Below, in pieces: positions 1 to 6,989 of a stretch of 12,304 bases of DNA. The notes under the pieces are model-generated. The model was not told the DNA's origin. It searched no databases and saw nothing but the letters and a program-made list of their open reading frames with translations. Source of the DNA: Solirubrobacterales bacterium. Lineage in GTDB: Bacteria; Actinomycetota; Thermoleophilia; Solirubrobacterales; Solirubrobacteraceae. The translations under genes were made by a program, and so were the position numbers. The DNA lies in the NCBI GenBank assembly GCA_003244035.1, contig QHBV01000126.1, forward strand, positions 1-12,304, written 5' to 3'. How positions within the stretch are numbered: position 1 is the first letter of the stretch; every line of letters starts with the position of its first letter.

Positions 1-2
1 GC

Positions 3-809
3 GTGATGATCCTTGCCGGCTCTCTTGTCCTTCCAGCCTTCGATGCAGCCGCTCACAAGCGTGTCTCGCCGCCGCCGCCTGCCTCAGGCGGTCCCCAGAC
101 GACGTGGGCGCCCGTTGGCAGCGTCCCTTTCTCCGACGCCACGGCGGCCGCACTGGTCGCCCACCAGGCCGAGAGCCGGCCCGACAACAGCGCTGCCAAT
201 GATTACGTACCGACCGATGCCCAGCTGGGCGCCTTCCAGAGCAGCCTCGACGCGTACGGAGAGACCCCCGCACGGTACAACCCCCTGTACCGATACGTCA
301 CTGGTCGTCCTGGCCTGAGTAATCCCTCGACCGACGACCTGATCCAATGGGCCGCCCACAAGTGGGGCATCCCCGAGGACGTGATTAGGGCCCAGATGGC
401 GGTGGAGTCGTGGTGGCACCAGAGCCAGCTCGGCGACCGCACGACCGTGAGCTCGTCCTGGTACGGCCTGTATCCGGTGCAGGCACAGATCGCCGGCACC
501 AGCGACGTCTACGAGTCGATGGGCGTGATGCAGGTCCGCTGGCACGCCGACGACAGCCTAAGCGCGGGAACCGAGCCGCTGCGCTGGCAGTCCACGGCGT
601 TCAACCTCGACTACTACGCCGCGAGCATCCGCTACTACTACGACGGCTACTGCTCCTGGTGCAGCGCCGGCTATACGGCAGGACAGGCGTGGAGCAGCAT
701 CGGGGCCTGGTATGAGCCCTCTCCGTGGGCTAATGCCGATGCGCAGTCCTACGTGCAGCACGTACAGGCGGACCTCACCGGGCGTGTCTGGGCTCAGCCA
801 GGCTTCTGA
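3..809 (+). CDS. Secreted lytic-transglycosylase-like (lysozyme-fold) protein, probably 5'-truncated
   Basis: Likely peptidoglycan- or glycan-cleaving enzyme acting outside the membrane. The C-terminal half carries an SLT/lysozyme-like pattern: AVESWW around residues 133-138 with the candidate catalytic Glu135, then GVMQVRW at 174-180 (the usual G-x-M-Q element), then an AFNLDYYAA stretch at 199-207. Residues 1-20 are hydrophobic and end in an Ala-rich stretch like the tail of a signal peptide, but no positively charged n-region is present. The true start is therefore probably upstream of the window, and GTG at 3 is only the first codon visible. Residues 20-115 are low-complexity (Pro/Ala/Ser) and then unassigned. 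A CSWC motif (Cys217, Cys220) sits in a Tyr-rich stretch and could form a disulfide. The gene is convergent with the polymerase gene and overlaps its end by 16 bp. Fold assignment is moderately sure; substrate is unknown. Confidence 0.75.
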   Translation: MMILAGSLVLPAFDAAAHKRVSPPPPASGGPQTTWAPVGSVPFSDATAAALVAHQAESRPDNSAANDYVPTDAQLGAFQSSLDAYGETPARYNPLYRYVTGRPGLSNPSTDDLIQWAAHKWGIPEDVIRAQMAVESWWHQSQLGDRTTVSSSWYGLYPVQAQIAGTSDVYESMGVMQVRWHADDSLSAGTEPLRWQSTAFNLDYYAASIRYYYDGYCSWCSAGYTAGQAWSSIGAWYEPSPWANADAQSYVQHVQADLTGRVWAQPGF

Positions 810-2242
810 GGCCGCCCGGCCACCCTTCTGTCCGTGCTCAGGTGCTGGTCGACGAGGGCCAGCGCGAGCAGTGAGAAGCTCAGATCTGCGCCACCCCGCA
901 GGGTGAGATGCGGGTCGAAGGTCATCAGCACCGCCATCACCAGCAGTGAGGTGAAGCTCCCCACGGCGGCCACGCCGACGGCATCCGAGCGGCGGCGGGC
1001 GACCCGTGCCACCGCCGGAATCGCCACACCCAGGAAGACGAAGAAGGCGATCAGCATGGCGACCCCTCCGGTCCACAGCAGCCAGGTGTGGCCGCTCTCG
1101 ATCCACACGAATCCCAGCCGGAGGCTTGGGTCGGGAAGCTGGGCCGTTGGGCGCACGCCGGTCAGCCAGTTGTAGTCACCGCGCAGCTGAGGCCAGAAGA
1201 ACGTCCTCAGGTTGCTCAGACGATCGGCCCAGCTGGCCGGCAGCCCGCTGTTGGGATCGAGACCCGCGAGGCGCGCCTGAATCACGGGCTGCAGCACGAT
1301 GATCGCGCCAACGGCACCGATCGCGGCCCCGAGCAGCGTGCGCCCGAAGCGGCGCAGCACGAAGCCGACCGAGAAAGCTGCGACGGCGAGGCCGATGAGC
1401 GCCGAGAACTCGCCGGATGCCACCGTCGCCAGCACACACACGACGCTCAACGCGTACAGCACGACTCGATGACGACCACCTTGGAGGAGCCAGGCCGTCG
1501 CGATCGCGAGGCAGTAGGTCATCACGTCGGCGACCGAGAAGCTCGAACCCAGGGTCGAGCTCGCGCGGCCGCTGGTGAGGACCCCCTGGCCCAGCGGCGA
1601 GTAGTAGCGGTCGAGCAAGCCGCTCACGCCGCCCACGCCCAGGGACTGCAGGATGCCGATACATCCCGCCAGCGCCGAGGCGGCGAGAATGATCACCAGG
1701 GACCGGGATACCTGCCGGTTGGTGCGAACGCTGAAGCGGACGATTAGGAAGATGCCGTAGAACTTCCACAGGACGAGCGCGTAGAGGATGTCCTCGTGAG
1801 TGATGGATCGTCCGCGCACGGCCATCCACGTCAGCGGGAGCACCGAGGACGTCACCGCAAGGAGAATGATCGCGGCGTCAATCCTCGTCAGCCCTACGGC
1901 TCCACGCGCATGGGAACTCACCCGACGGGTGATGACGAAGCGCAGTGCGAGGGCGGCGGCCAGCAGCAGGGCGACCGCCTCGGACGGGCGCAGGACGGGC
2001 AACGCCCTGCCGCGGTCGATGCCCACGAGCAGCGGCGTGGTCCCCAGCAGGATGTACGCGGCGAGTGATGGGCGGATGGCGACTGCACATAGAACCGCCG
2101 CCGCGAATCCGCCGGCCAGAGCGGGGACTGGTGCCAGACCAGCCGCCGTCCCCGCCGTGAGTGCGATCCCGCCAGCGAGCAGCAAGATCGGCATCTGAAG
2201 CGGAACCGGCACGCCGCGATCGAGACCTCGCAGCGCGCTCAC
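794..2242 (-). CDS. Wzy / O-antigen-ligase-like polytopic membrane protein
   Basis: Probable polysaccharide polymerase or ligase of the O-antigen ligase (Wzy_C, WaaL-like) family. About 482 residues, largely hydrophobic, with roughly 10-12 predicted membrane segments by eye. Family-like features are a GRASSTLGSSFSVAD loop near residues 225-239 and a large extracytoplasmic loop near 330-385. That loop holds an Arg/Trp-rich segment (RLSNLRTFFWPQLR), a WLTG step and ESGHTW just before a late helix. The chosen start is GTG at 2242, whose GTGA overlaps the upstream methyltransferase stop, suggesting translational coupling. An ATG at 2194 just before the first helix is the main alternative, and the frame is open to an ATG at 2290. 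It is the last gene of the leftward operon. Such proteins join undecaprenyl-linked repeat units on the outer face of the membrane; whether this one polymerises or transfers glycan to an acceptor cannot be told from sequence alone. Confidence 0.82.
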   Translation of the reverse strand: MSALRGLDRGVPVPLQMPILLLAGGIALTAGTAAGLAPVPALAGGFAAAVLCAVAIRPSLAAYILLGTTPLLVGIDRGRALPVLRPSEAVALLLAAALALRFVITRRVSSHARGAVGLTRIDAAIILLAVTSSVLPLTWMAVRGRSITHEDILYALVLWKFYGIFLIVRFSVRTNRQVSRSLVIILAASALAGCIGILQSLGVGGVSGLLDRYYSPLGQGVLTSGRASSTLGSSFSVADVMTYCLAIATAWLLQGGRHRVVLYALSVVCVLATVASGEFSALIGLAVAAFSVGFVLRRFGRTLLGAAIGAVGAIIVLQPVIQARLAGLDPNSGLPASWADRLSNLRTFFWPQLRGDYNWLTGVRPTAQLPDPSLRLGFVWIESGHTWLLWTGGVAMLIAFFVFLGVAIPAVARVARRRSDAVGVAAVGSFTSLLVMAVLMTFDPHLTLRGGADLSFSLLALALVDQHLSTDRRVAGRPQKPG

Positions 2243-2910
2243 GGCGGGCGGCCGAGCTCGTACATGCGGATGCTGTTCGAGCGGGACCACTCGGCCGTCG
2301 GGCGCATCCCACGTGCAGCTTTGGTCAAGCGAAAGCCAGCCGCCAGCAGCCGTCGCTCCTCGATCGGATTTAGATACAGAAGCCGCAACCGCCGCGGGCG
2401 TCGCTCGACCGACGCGGCGAGCTTGTCGACGACGGCCTGCAAGACTGGGCCGCCGAACGGGTTGCTCAGGAAGACGATCGTCACCTCGTCGGGTATCTCG
2501 TAGTCGAGCACGTCCGACAGCACCAGCTCTACATTGCGGCAGCGCAGCCGGTGACGGGTGCGCTCGATGTTCTGCCGGGCGACTGCGTCGAGCTTGGGAG
2601 AGAGCTCGACTCCGATGACGCGCGCGAATGAATAACCCGCGGCAGCTTGATAGACGACGCGTCCCATCCCGGAGCCGAGGTCGAGGAAGACATCGGTGCT
2701 CGAGACTTCTCGTCTACGCAGGATGCGTCGCAGGAAGAGCCAGCCGGCCGGCGCGTACCCGCTGCGGTGCTCTGGCGCGAACCCCAGCTCCTCGGGCTCG
2801 AACCGCTGGGACGTGTCGATCCCAGCTCGCCGTTCCAGTATCGTCGTGATCGCCTGCCGCAGGAGCACATAGACGGGCTTCAGCGTGGCTTTGAATGAGC
2901 GTCGCAGCAT
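2239..2910 (-). CDS. Class I SAM-dependent methyltransferase (copy A of a paralogous pair)
   Basis: Rossmann-fold methyltransferase of 223 residues. Motif I is DLGSGMGR at 77-84, followed by the acidic end of strand 2 in GVELS (Glu102) and an SDVLDYE segment at 132-138. The motif IV position carries NPFGG at 150-154. A basic, helical N-terminal extension of about 65 residues precedes the core. The protein is strikingly similar to the methyltransferase at 6288-6989, with about 69 of 110 aligned core residues identical in my manual count. A GGAG sequence (2918-2921 on the complementary strand) lies 7 nt before the ATG, one of the better ribosome-binding sites in this operon. The gene starts 3 bp after the second FemAB gene stops and its stop overlaps the start of the polymerase gene. 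Family assignment is firm; the methyl acceptor (sugar, lipid or protein) is unknown. Confidence 0.85.
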   Translation of the reverse strand: MLRRSFKATLKPVYVLLRQAITTILERRAGIDTSQRFEPEELGFAPEHRSGYAPAGWLFLRRILRRREVSSTDVFLDLGSGMGRVVYQAAAGYSFARVIGVELSPKLDAVARQNIERTRHRLRCRNVELVLSDVLDYEIPDEVTIVFLSNPFGGPVLQAVVDKLAASVERRPRRLRLLYLNPIEERRLLAAGFRLTKAARGMRPTAEWSRSNSIRMYELGRPP

Positions 2911-2913
2911 CAG

Positions 2914-4008
2914 TCAGCTCCGCCCCAACAGCCTCCCCGCAATCGCCCGGCGGCCGCCAAGTCGAGGTGCCACGCCGCGCAGGGCCCACCGCATCACCCG
3001 CTGCGGTGTGAAGTCGTAGGCGGGAACGAAGAAGGTCACCTCGCCGCCGAAGCGTAGCTTGAAATGCGGGACCCGGTTGGCGGCTGGCTGAGGAAGTACG
3101 CGGCCTTCCTGCGCTGCCCGTGCGACAGTGGGGTGGATGCCGTCGAAGTCGTAGTAGCGAAAGCCGTGCTCGCGCGCCCAGCTCATGCCGGTCCAGTGGA
3201 GCAGCTCGTTTGGGTGGGCGCGCGACTCCAGCCCGCTCCAGCCGCCGGCCTTGAACAGCGCGGATTCGCCGAACAGGATCAGCAGCGCGAACGCGAGCAC
3301 CGCGCCGCCCCGCTCGGCGATCAGTAGGCGGGCTTGTCCGATGGCGCTGAACGACCGCCACATGTGCTCGTAATAGCGGGCAGGATAGGCCGCGAAACCC
3401 GCCTGGCGTCGGGCGGTCGCGGCGATCAGCTCGGCCATCGCGCCGAGATCAGCTGGGCCTCCGCTGCGCACGGTTACCCCTCGCCGTCGCGCCTGGCGAA
3501 TGTGAAGGCGCAGGCTGGCGGGCATCGCCGCGAGCAGCTCCTCTTCGGGTGGCCGCAGATCGATCCGTACCGTGGCCGTCGGCGCGGCCTCTAGGCCGCT
3601 GGCCACGAACCCGTGGCGCAAGAGAGTCGCGCCCATGTCCTCACGGTTCACTGGCGGCTGCACCTTGAGGTAGAGAACGTGGTGACGGCGGGCGAAGTCG
3701 GTCAGCGCCTCCAGCACAGCATCGGTCACGGTCCGATCGCCTTGGCTGGCGAGTGGGCCGCGTGGCACGTACCCGATCGATCTGCCCACGGCCAGGTCGC
3801 GCAACAGCAGCTGACAGCCCCCGAGCACGATCCCGTCACGCTCGAAGCTCAGCCGGGCTGCCCGCCATCCGACCTCGCGCTTGACCTCTGCCCAGCGCGT
3901 CGTCTGTAGGACATCACCGCCTGCCGTCGCGACGACAAAGGCGTCCCACGCCGGATCGCTAGGCCCTTCTGACGCGCGCAGATGGTCCCTGGCGAGGCCC
4001 TCAGACAT
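2914..4008 (-). CDS. FemAB/FemX-like aminoacyl- or acyltransferase (GNAT fold), copy 1
   Basis: 364-residue protein with the two-GNAT-domain layout of the FemABX family. Visible marks are LQTTRWAEVKREVGW at 34-48, YVPRGPL at 80-86, and SLRLHIRQARRRGVTV at 165-180 (the conserved Lys/Arg...GV segment). The hallmark HPNELLHWTGMSWA...G...YDFDGI lies at 265-291, and a closing HFKLRFGG is at 315-322. Classical members transfer amino acids from aminoacyl-tRNA to the lipid II stem peptide; related proteins in exopolysaccharide loci have uncertain acyl or aminoacyl donors. It overlaps the deacetylase gene by 8 bp (4001-4008), so the two are probably co-translated. In context it likely modifies an amino group on a surface glycan or its lipid-linked precursor (inference). 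Lipid II itself remains possible. No signal peptide is seen, consistent with a cytoplasmic protein. Confidence 0.85.
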   Translation of the reverse strand: MSEGLARDHLRASEGPSDPAWDAFVVATAGGDVLQTTRWAEVKREVGWRAARLSFERDGIVLGGCQLLLRDLAVGRSIGYVPRGPLASQGDRTVTDAVLEALTDFARRHHVLYLKVQPPVNREDMGATLLRHGFVASGLEAAPTATVRIDLRPPEEELLAAMPASLRLHIRQARRRGVTVRSGGPADLGAMAELIAATARRQAGFAAYPARYYEHMWRSFSAIGQARLLIAERGGAVLAFALLILFGESALFKAGGWSGLESRAHPNELLHWTGMSWAREHGFRYYDFDGIHPTVARAAQEGRVLPQPAANRVPHFKLRFGGEVTFFVPAYDFTPQRVMRWALRGVAPRLGGRRAIAGRLLGRS

Positions 4009-5119
4009 CGAACACGATCCGATCGCCCTGCTCGCGGGCGTAGCTGACGCTGGCCGCGAAGTCCGTAGGCCCGGGGATGCGGACGGTCTCGGGCTCGATC
4101 GGACAGCTGAGCTGGGCGCGCTGTGTCCACCAGCGCGCGACGTTGCGTGGCAGCTCGTGCCAGCCGTCGGACCGGCCAGAGAGGAAGTCGAGCAGTTCGC
4201 GATACCGATCCAGGCGCGTGGAGCTGAGCATGTAGTCCGGATGGGTGATCACGTTGATCAAACCGTGCTGCTCGATGATCCATCTGCCCTTCTCGAGCCA
4301 ACGCTCGATCGAGCGCTCGCGGAGGATCTCAAACAGTGTGTGGTCCTGGGCGAGTGTGATCGGCAACTCGACCACCCCACCGAAGAAGAACGGGACGATC
4401 GAGCAGCACCCGCCCGGCACCGGCTCGAATGGATCGGTGTCCGGGAACGAGCTGTCATACAGGCACGGCAGTTCGTGCATCCAGTCGGAGTTGCGATGCG
4501 TAGACGGCGAGCGGAAGCCGACGGCTTCCCAGCGCTCGAGGTACTCGTGGAGCTTGGGCAGCGCGGTCTCGAACCGCTGCCGATCGCGAAACAGGCTGTC
4601 GTCGTGCCTGATCCCATGCAGGCCTACCTCACAGCCGTCTGTGCGAAGTCGCGCGAACAAGTCACGTGGGATCGAGTATTCCTCGGCCACGAAGTTCCAC
4701 GCCGAGGCGAAGCCGTAAGCGCGCTCGACCTCCCGCACGGGCTCGATGTTCTCGATCCCAGCGGGCCCCTCGACGTCATGGGTCAGAACGAAGCAAAATC
4801 GCTTGCGATCCGGCCACAGGCCCACAAATGGGATCCGCTCGGCCCCAGATCGGCGCAGCTGCGCGCGGAGCTGCTCGTGATTGTGGTCAACCAGGATCGG
4901 CTCGATCGGCCAGGCCGGAAACCCCTGCCGGCGCTGGACCGGAACGAACGCGCGTCGCAGGTCAAGCTGCAGCCGGCGTGGAAGCAGCGGCTTTGCCCGG
5001 TAGTAGAGCTGCGTTGCGCGTGCTCGGACGCGCGGATCGCGATAGTGCTCGTAGAGGAAGAACGCGGGATCGAGCGCCCCCGGCCGGAATGCCTCCGCCA
5101 TGGGTGGCTGCGCGCTCAT
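4001..5119 (-). CDS. Polysaccharide deacetylase-like protein (NodB/CE4 fold)
   Basis: 372-residue protein with recognisable NodB-type motifs: FVLTHDVEG at 110-118 (motif 1, Asp115), LHGIRHDD at 167-174 (motif 2, metal ligands His168 and His172), GFRSPSTH at 201-208 (motif 3, Arg203) and INVITHPDYM at 288-297 (last motif, His293). CE4 enzymes use a divalent metal to remove N- or O-acetyl groups from glycans. Motif 1 is the LTHDV(D/E) variant rather than TFDD, a variant seen in deacetylases of bacterial polysaccharide loci. No signal peptide is visible, so it probably acts in the cytoplasm on a lipid-linked or nucleotide-linked substrate. The first 100 residues are unassigned and may be an accessory domain. 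The ATG overlaps the upstream FemAB stop (ATGA), and the 3' end overlaps the next FemAB by 8 bp. This is the middle gene of the FemAB-deacetylase-FemAB core. Confidence 0.85.
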   Translation of the reverse strand: MSAQPPMAEAFRPGALDPAFFLYEHYRDPRVRARATQLYYRAKPLLPRRLQLDLRRAFVPVQRRQGFPAWPIEPILVDHNHEQLRAQLRRSGAERIPFVGLWPDRKRFCFVLTHDVEGPAGIENIEPVREVERAYGFASAWNFVAEEYSIPRDLFARLRTDGCEVGLHGIRHDDSLFRDRQRFETALPKLHEYLERWEAVGFRSPSTHRNSDWMHELPCLYDSSFPDTDPFEPVPGGCCSIVPFFFGGVVELPITLAQDHTLFEILRERSIERWLEKGRWIIEQHGLINVITHPDYMLSSTRLDRYRELLDFLSGRSDGWHELPRNVARWWTQRAQLSCPIEPETVRIPGPTDFAASVSYAREQGDRIVFDV

Positions 5120-6165
5120 CCGGCGTGGCGATACAGAAGCGCGCCGATGGCCCGCCCGGTCGAGCGCGGCGTCGCTCGGATGACCGCATGCAGGATCCGA
5201 TCCGAGCGCCGGATCGCCGGTGGCGGATCGGCACCCAGATAGCTGTAGGGGAGGGCCTCTTCGTGGCTCCCCCAGCCTCGCTTGAATGAGGCGAGGCCGC
5301 CGTTGGCTCGGTCGGTGCGTCCAAAGTCGAGCTCGCGCATACCGTGCTCGGTGCCCCAGCGGATTGCATCGTGGAAGAGCAGGTTATTTGGCCGCAGAGA
5401 CAAGAATCGCTCGTCCGACGCGCCGTACTTGTAGACAATCCGGCGATTGAAGGTTAAGAAGACGGCCGCCGCGATCGCGCGACCGCGGTGCCGGGTGAGC
5501 AGCACGAAGCCATATTCTCGCTCAAACAGCTCCGCCAGCGACAGGATGAAGCGCTTTGGCTGGGTGGGGACGCCTTGGCGATGCCGGGTGCGCAGGTGCA
5601 ATCGGTAGAAGTCCTCGAGCGCCTCGACCCCAGTCGTTCGTTCGGTGAGAAGCGCTTCGCGCCTGGCCTTCGCAACGCCACGCATGGCCGCGGGCTTTGC
5701 CAGCTCTGTGACCTCCCCGCCCGCTAGCTTCAGGCGGTGCTGCAGGAAGCGCCCCGCCACGCGCGCGCCCTGTAGCCCCGCGGTCGGACCCCGGATCTCG
5801 AGCGGAATGCCGGCCTCTCTCTGTGCGGCGTGGATCAGCTGCGCGAGCGCTGCCGGCGCCCGCGGCTCGCGCGGTTCGATCAACGGCGAGCAGACGTCGC
5901 TGAACGGCACAGCCACCAAGCGCCGGCCCGTCAGCCAGCTGTCGACCCGGGCCACCGGAAGCCCGGCGACGATCGCCCCGCTGGCCTCGAGCACGCACCA
6001 CGCGCTGAGCTCATAACGGTACTGGCGTTGGATCAACGCAAGCCACTCGGGGTGGTGAAAGATCGTCGCGTCGGGATGGCCTGAGACGAACTTCGCCCAC
6101 CGGCCGTCGCCGAGCGGGTCCAGCCGCACGCCGCGCAGGGACTCCGCCCCGCCCGCGGGGTTCAC
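5116..6165 (-). CDS. FemAB-like / GNAT acyltransferase of the exopolysaccharide-associated type, copy 2
   Basis: 349-residue FemAB-superfamily protein, first gene of the leftward operon. It opens with IFHHPEWLALI at 35-45, typical of the subgroup. It then has FYRLHLRTRHRQGVP at 186-200, YKYGASDERF at 245-254, and a block RPNNLLFHDAIRW...G...LDFGRT at 258-284. It ends with GGLASFKRGWG at 289-299 and a short LPYSYLG tail. This pattern resembles the 'FemAB family XrtA/PEP-CTERM system-associated' proteins, which are usually found near a deacetylase as here. It differs from the neighbouring copy at 2914-4008 in both ends and in the DFGRT versus DFDGI signature, so this is not a recent tandem duplication. 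The start is GTG at 6165 with no obvious ribosome-binding site. The donor is unknown; acyl-CoA or aminoacyl-tRNA are both possible. Confidence 0.84.
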   Translation of the reverse strand: MNPAGGAESLRGVRLDPLGDGRWAKFVSGHPDATIFHHPEWLALIQRQYRYELSAWCVLEASGAIVAGLPVARVDSWLTGRRLVAVPFSDVCSPLIEPREPRAPAALAQLIHAAQREAGIPLEIRGPTAGLQGARVAGRFLQHRLKLAGGEVTELAKPAAMRGVAKARREALLTERTTGVEALEDFYRLHLRTRHRQGVPTQPKRFILSLAELFEREYGFVLLTRHRGRAIAAAVFLTFNRRIVYKYGASDERFLSLRPNNLLFHDAIRWGTEHGMRELDFGRTDRANGGLASFKRGWGSHEEALPYSYLGADPPPAIRRSDRILHAVIRATPRSTGRAIGALLYRHAG

Positions 6166-6193
6166 CGCACCGGCATCCGCGAACCACGCCGCG

Positions 6194-6203
6194 TCGGCGC
6201 CGA
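6194..6203. promoter_or_regulatory. Divergent promoter region with a 10-bp palindrome
   Basis: The 122 bp between the GTG at 6165 (-) and the GTG at 6288 (+) must hold promoters for both the five-gene left operon and the rightward methyltransferase pair. It contains the perfect 10-bp palindrome TCGGCGCCGA at 6194-6203 and, beside it, the least GC-rich stretch of the gap (about 6203-6226), where promoter elements are most likely. I could not assign convincing -35 or -10 boxes. Palindromes of this size are common in GC-rich DNA, so an operator role is only a possibility. Confidence 0.25.
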
Positions 6204-6223
6204 TAAGTTCGATTCACTGCCAC

Positions 6224-6230
6224 AAGGAGA
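6224..6230 (+). promoter_or_regulatory. Strong Shine-Dalgarno sequence AAGGAGA
   Basis: AAGGAGA is the best ribosome-binding site in the window, in a locus where most starts lack one. It lies 10 nt before an ATG at 6241, not before the GTG at 6288 of the methyltransferase. This is the reason to take the short ORF at 6241-6291 seriously, or to suspect that the methyltransferase start has been displaced by an indel. Confidence 0.55.
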
Positions 6231-6240
6231 CCGCCCGGCC

Positions 6241-6291
6241 ATGCGCAACAGAGTAGCCACGTCGATCGCTTCTGGACCCCCACCCCGGTGA
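6241..6291 (+). CDS. Possible 16-residue leader peptide upstream of the methyltransferase
   Basis: The reading frame encodes MRNRVATSIASGPPPR and stops at TGA 6289-6291, which overlaps the GTG start of the next gene as GTGA. It has a strong AAGGAGA site 10 nt upstream. The PPP just before the stop is a known ribosome-pausing motif relieved by EF-P, so the peptide could couple or attenuate translation of the downstream gene (inference). Against ordinary coding, it uses AGA, GTA and other A/T-ending codons, giving about 10 of 16 GC-ending codons, well below its neighbours. Alternatively, a one-base loss in the C-rich run at 6277-6286 separates a real methyltransferase N-terminus from its body. 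Confidence 0.3.
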   Translation: MRNRVATSIASGPPPR

Positions 6292-6989
6292 GCCCGCTCG
6301 CGCGTGCCCACGCATGGGCGCGACTCGCATTCCAGGAGCTGCGTCGCACCGCCGCCACCCTGCTGATCGAGCGACCGCTTGGAGTCGACACCGCGAGGAT
6401 CGTGGATCTCGCGAGCCTCGGCCTGGCTGCGCCTAATCGGGTCGACTACGAGCCGTCGGGATGGCTCGACCTGCGGCTGATCCTGCGACGCGGCGAGGTC
6501 ACGGTCGACGACGTGTTCCTCGATCTGGGATCGGGCAAGGGGCGCGTGCTGCTGCAGGCGGCCGCGTATCCATTCCATCGCATCATCGGCGTCGAGCTCT
6601 CAGCGCAACTGATGGCGATCGCCCGCACCAACGTCGATCGGCGACGCGAGCGCCTGCGCTGCCGGGAGATCGAGCTGATCATCGCCGATGTCGTCGATTA
6701 CGAGCTGCCTGACGACGTGACCGTCGTGTACATGTACAACGCCTTCGGCGGCTCGGTCTTCCGCGCGGTGGTCGACCGGTTGGTGGCTTCGGTCGATGGC
6801 AACCCTCGCCGGCTGCGGCTGATCTACCGCACCGCGCTCGAGGACGAAGCGCTGCTTGCGACCGGGCGCTTCCGCGAGGTCCGCAGCGTGCCCGGGCTCC
6901 GCCCTGGGAGAGCGTGGTCGCGCAAGATGGCCACCCGCATGTACGTCATCGATCCCGTGACGGCCCCTCGTGCTGATATCCACGGATGA
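6288..6989 (+). CDS. Class I SAM-dependent methyltransferase (copy B of a paralogous pair)
   Basis: 233-residue Rossmann-fold methyltransferase. Motif I is DLGSGKGR at 79-86, GVELS (Glu103) follows strand 2, ADVVDYE is at 133-139, and NAFGG at 151-155 fills motif IV. It aligns end to end with the methyltransferase at 2239-2910, including the basic N-terminal helix region and the C-terminal WSR...RMY segment, but lies on the opposite strand about 3.4 kb away. The two clearly descend from a common ancestor and may methylate related positions. The GTG start at 6288 gives an N-terminus of the same length as the paralogue but lacks its own ribosome-binding site; it overlaps the stop of a 16-codon ORF. 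The last 20 bp overlap the FkbM gene, indicating co-transcription. The acceptor is unknown. Confidence 0.84.
   Translation: MSPLARAHAWARLAFQELRRTAATLLIERPLGVDTARIVDLASLGLAAPNRVDYEPSGWLDLRLILRRGEVTVDDVFLDLGSGKGRVLLQAAAYPFHRIIGVELSAQLMAIARTNVDRRRERLRCREIELIIADVVDYELPDDVTVVYMYNAFGGSVFRAVVDRLVASVDGNPRRLRLIYRTALEDEALLATGRFREVRSVPGLRPGRAWSRKMATRMYVIDPVTAPRADIHG

Noticed and set aside
3881..5242. Long plus-strand open frame antisense to the deacetylase
   Set aside because: No recognisable motif. It lies over well-supported minus-strand genes and is explained by strong GC bias at third codon positions, which suppresses stops on the opposite strand.
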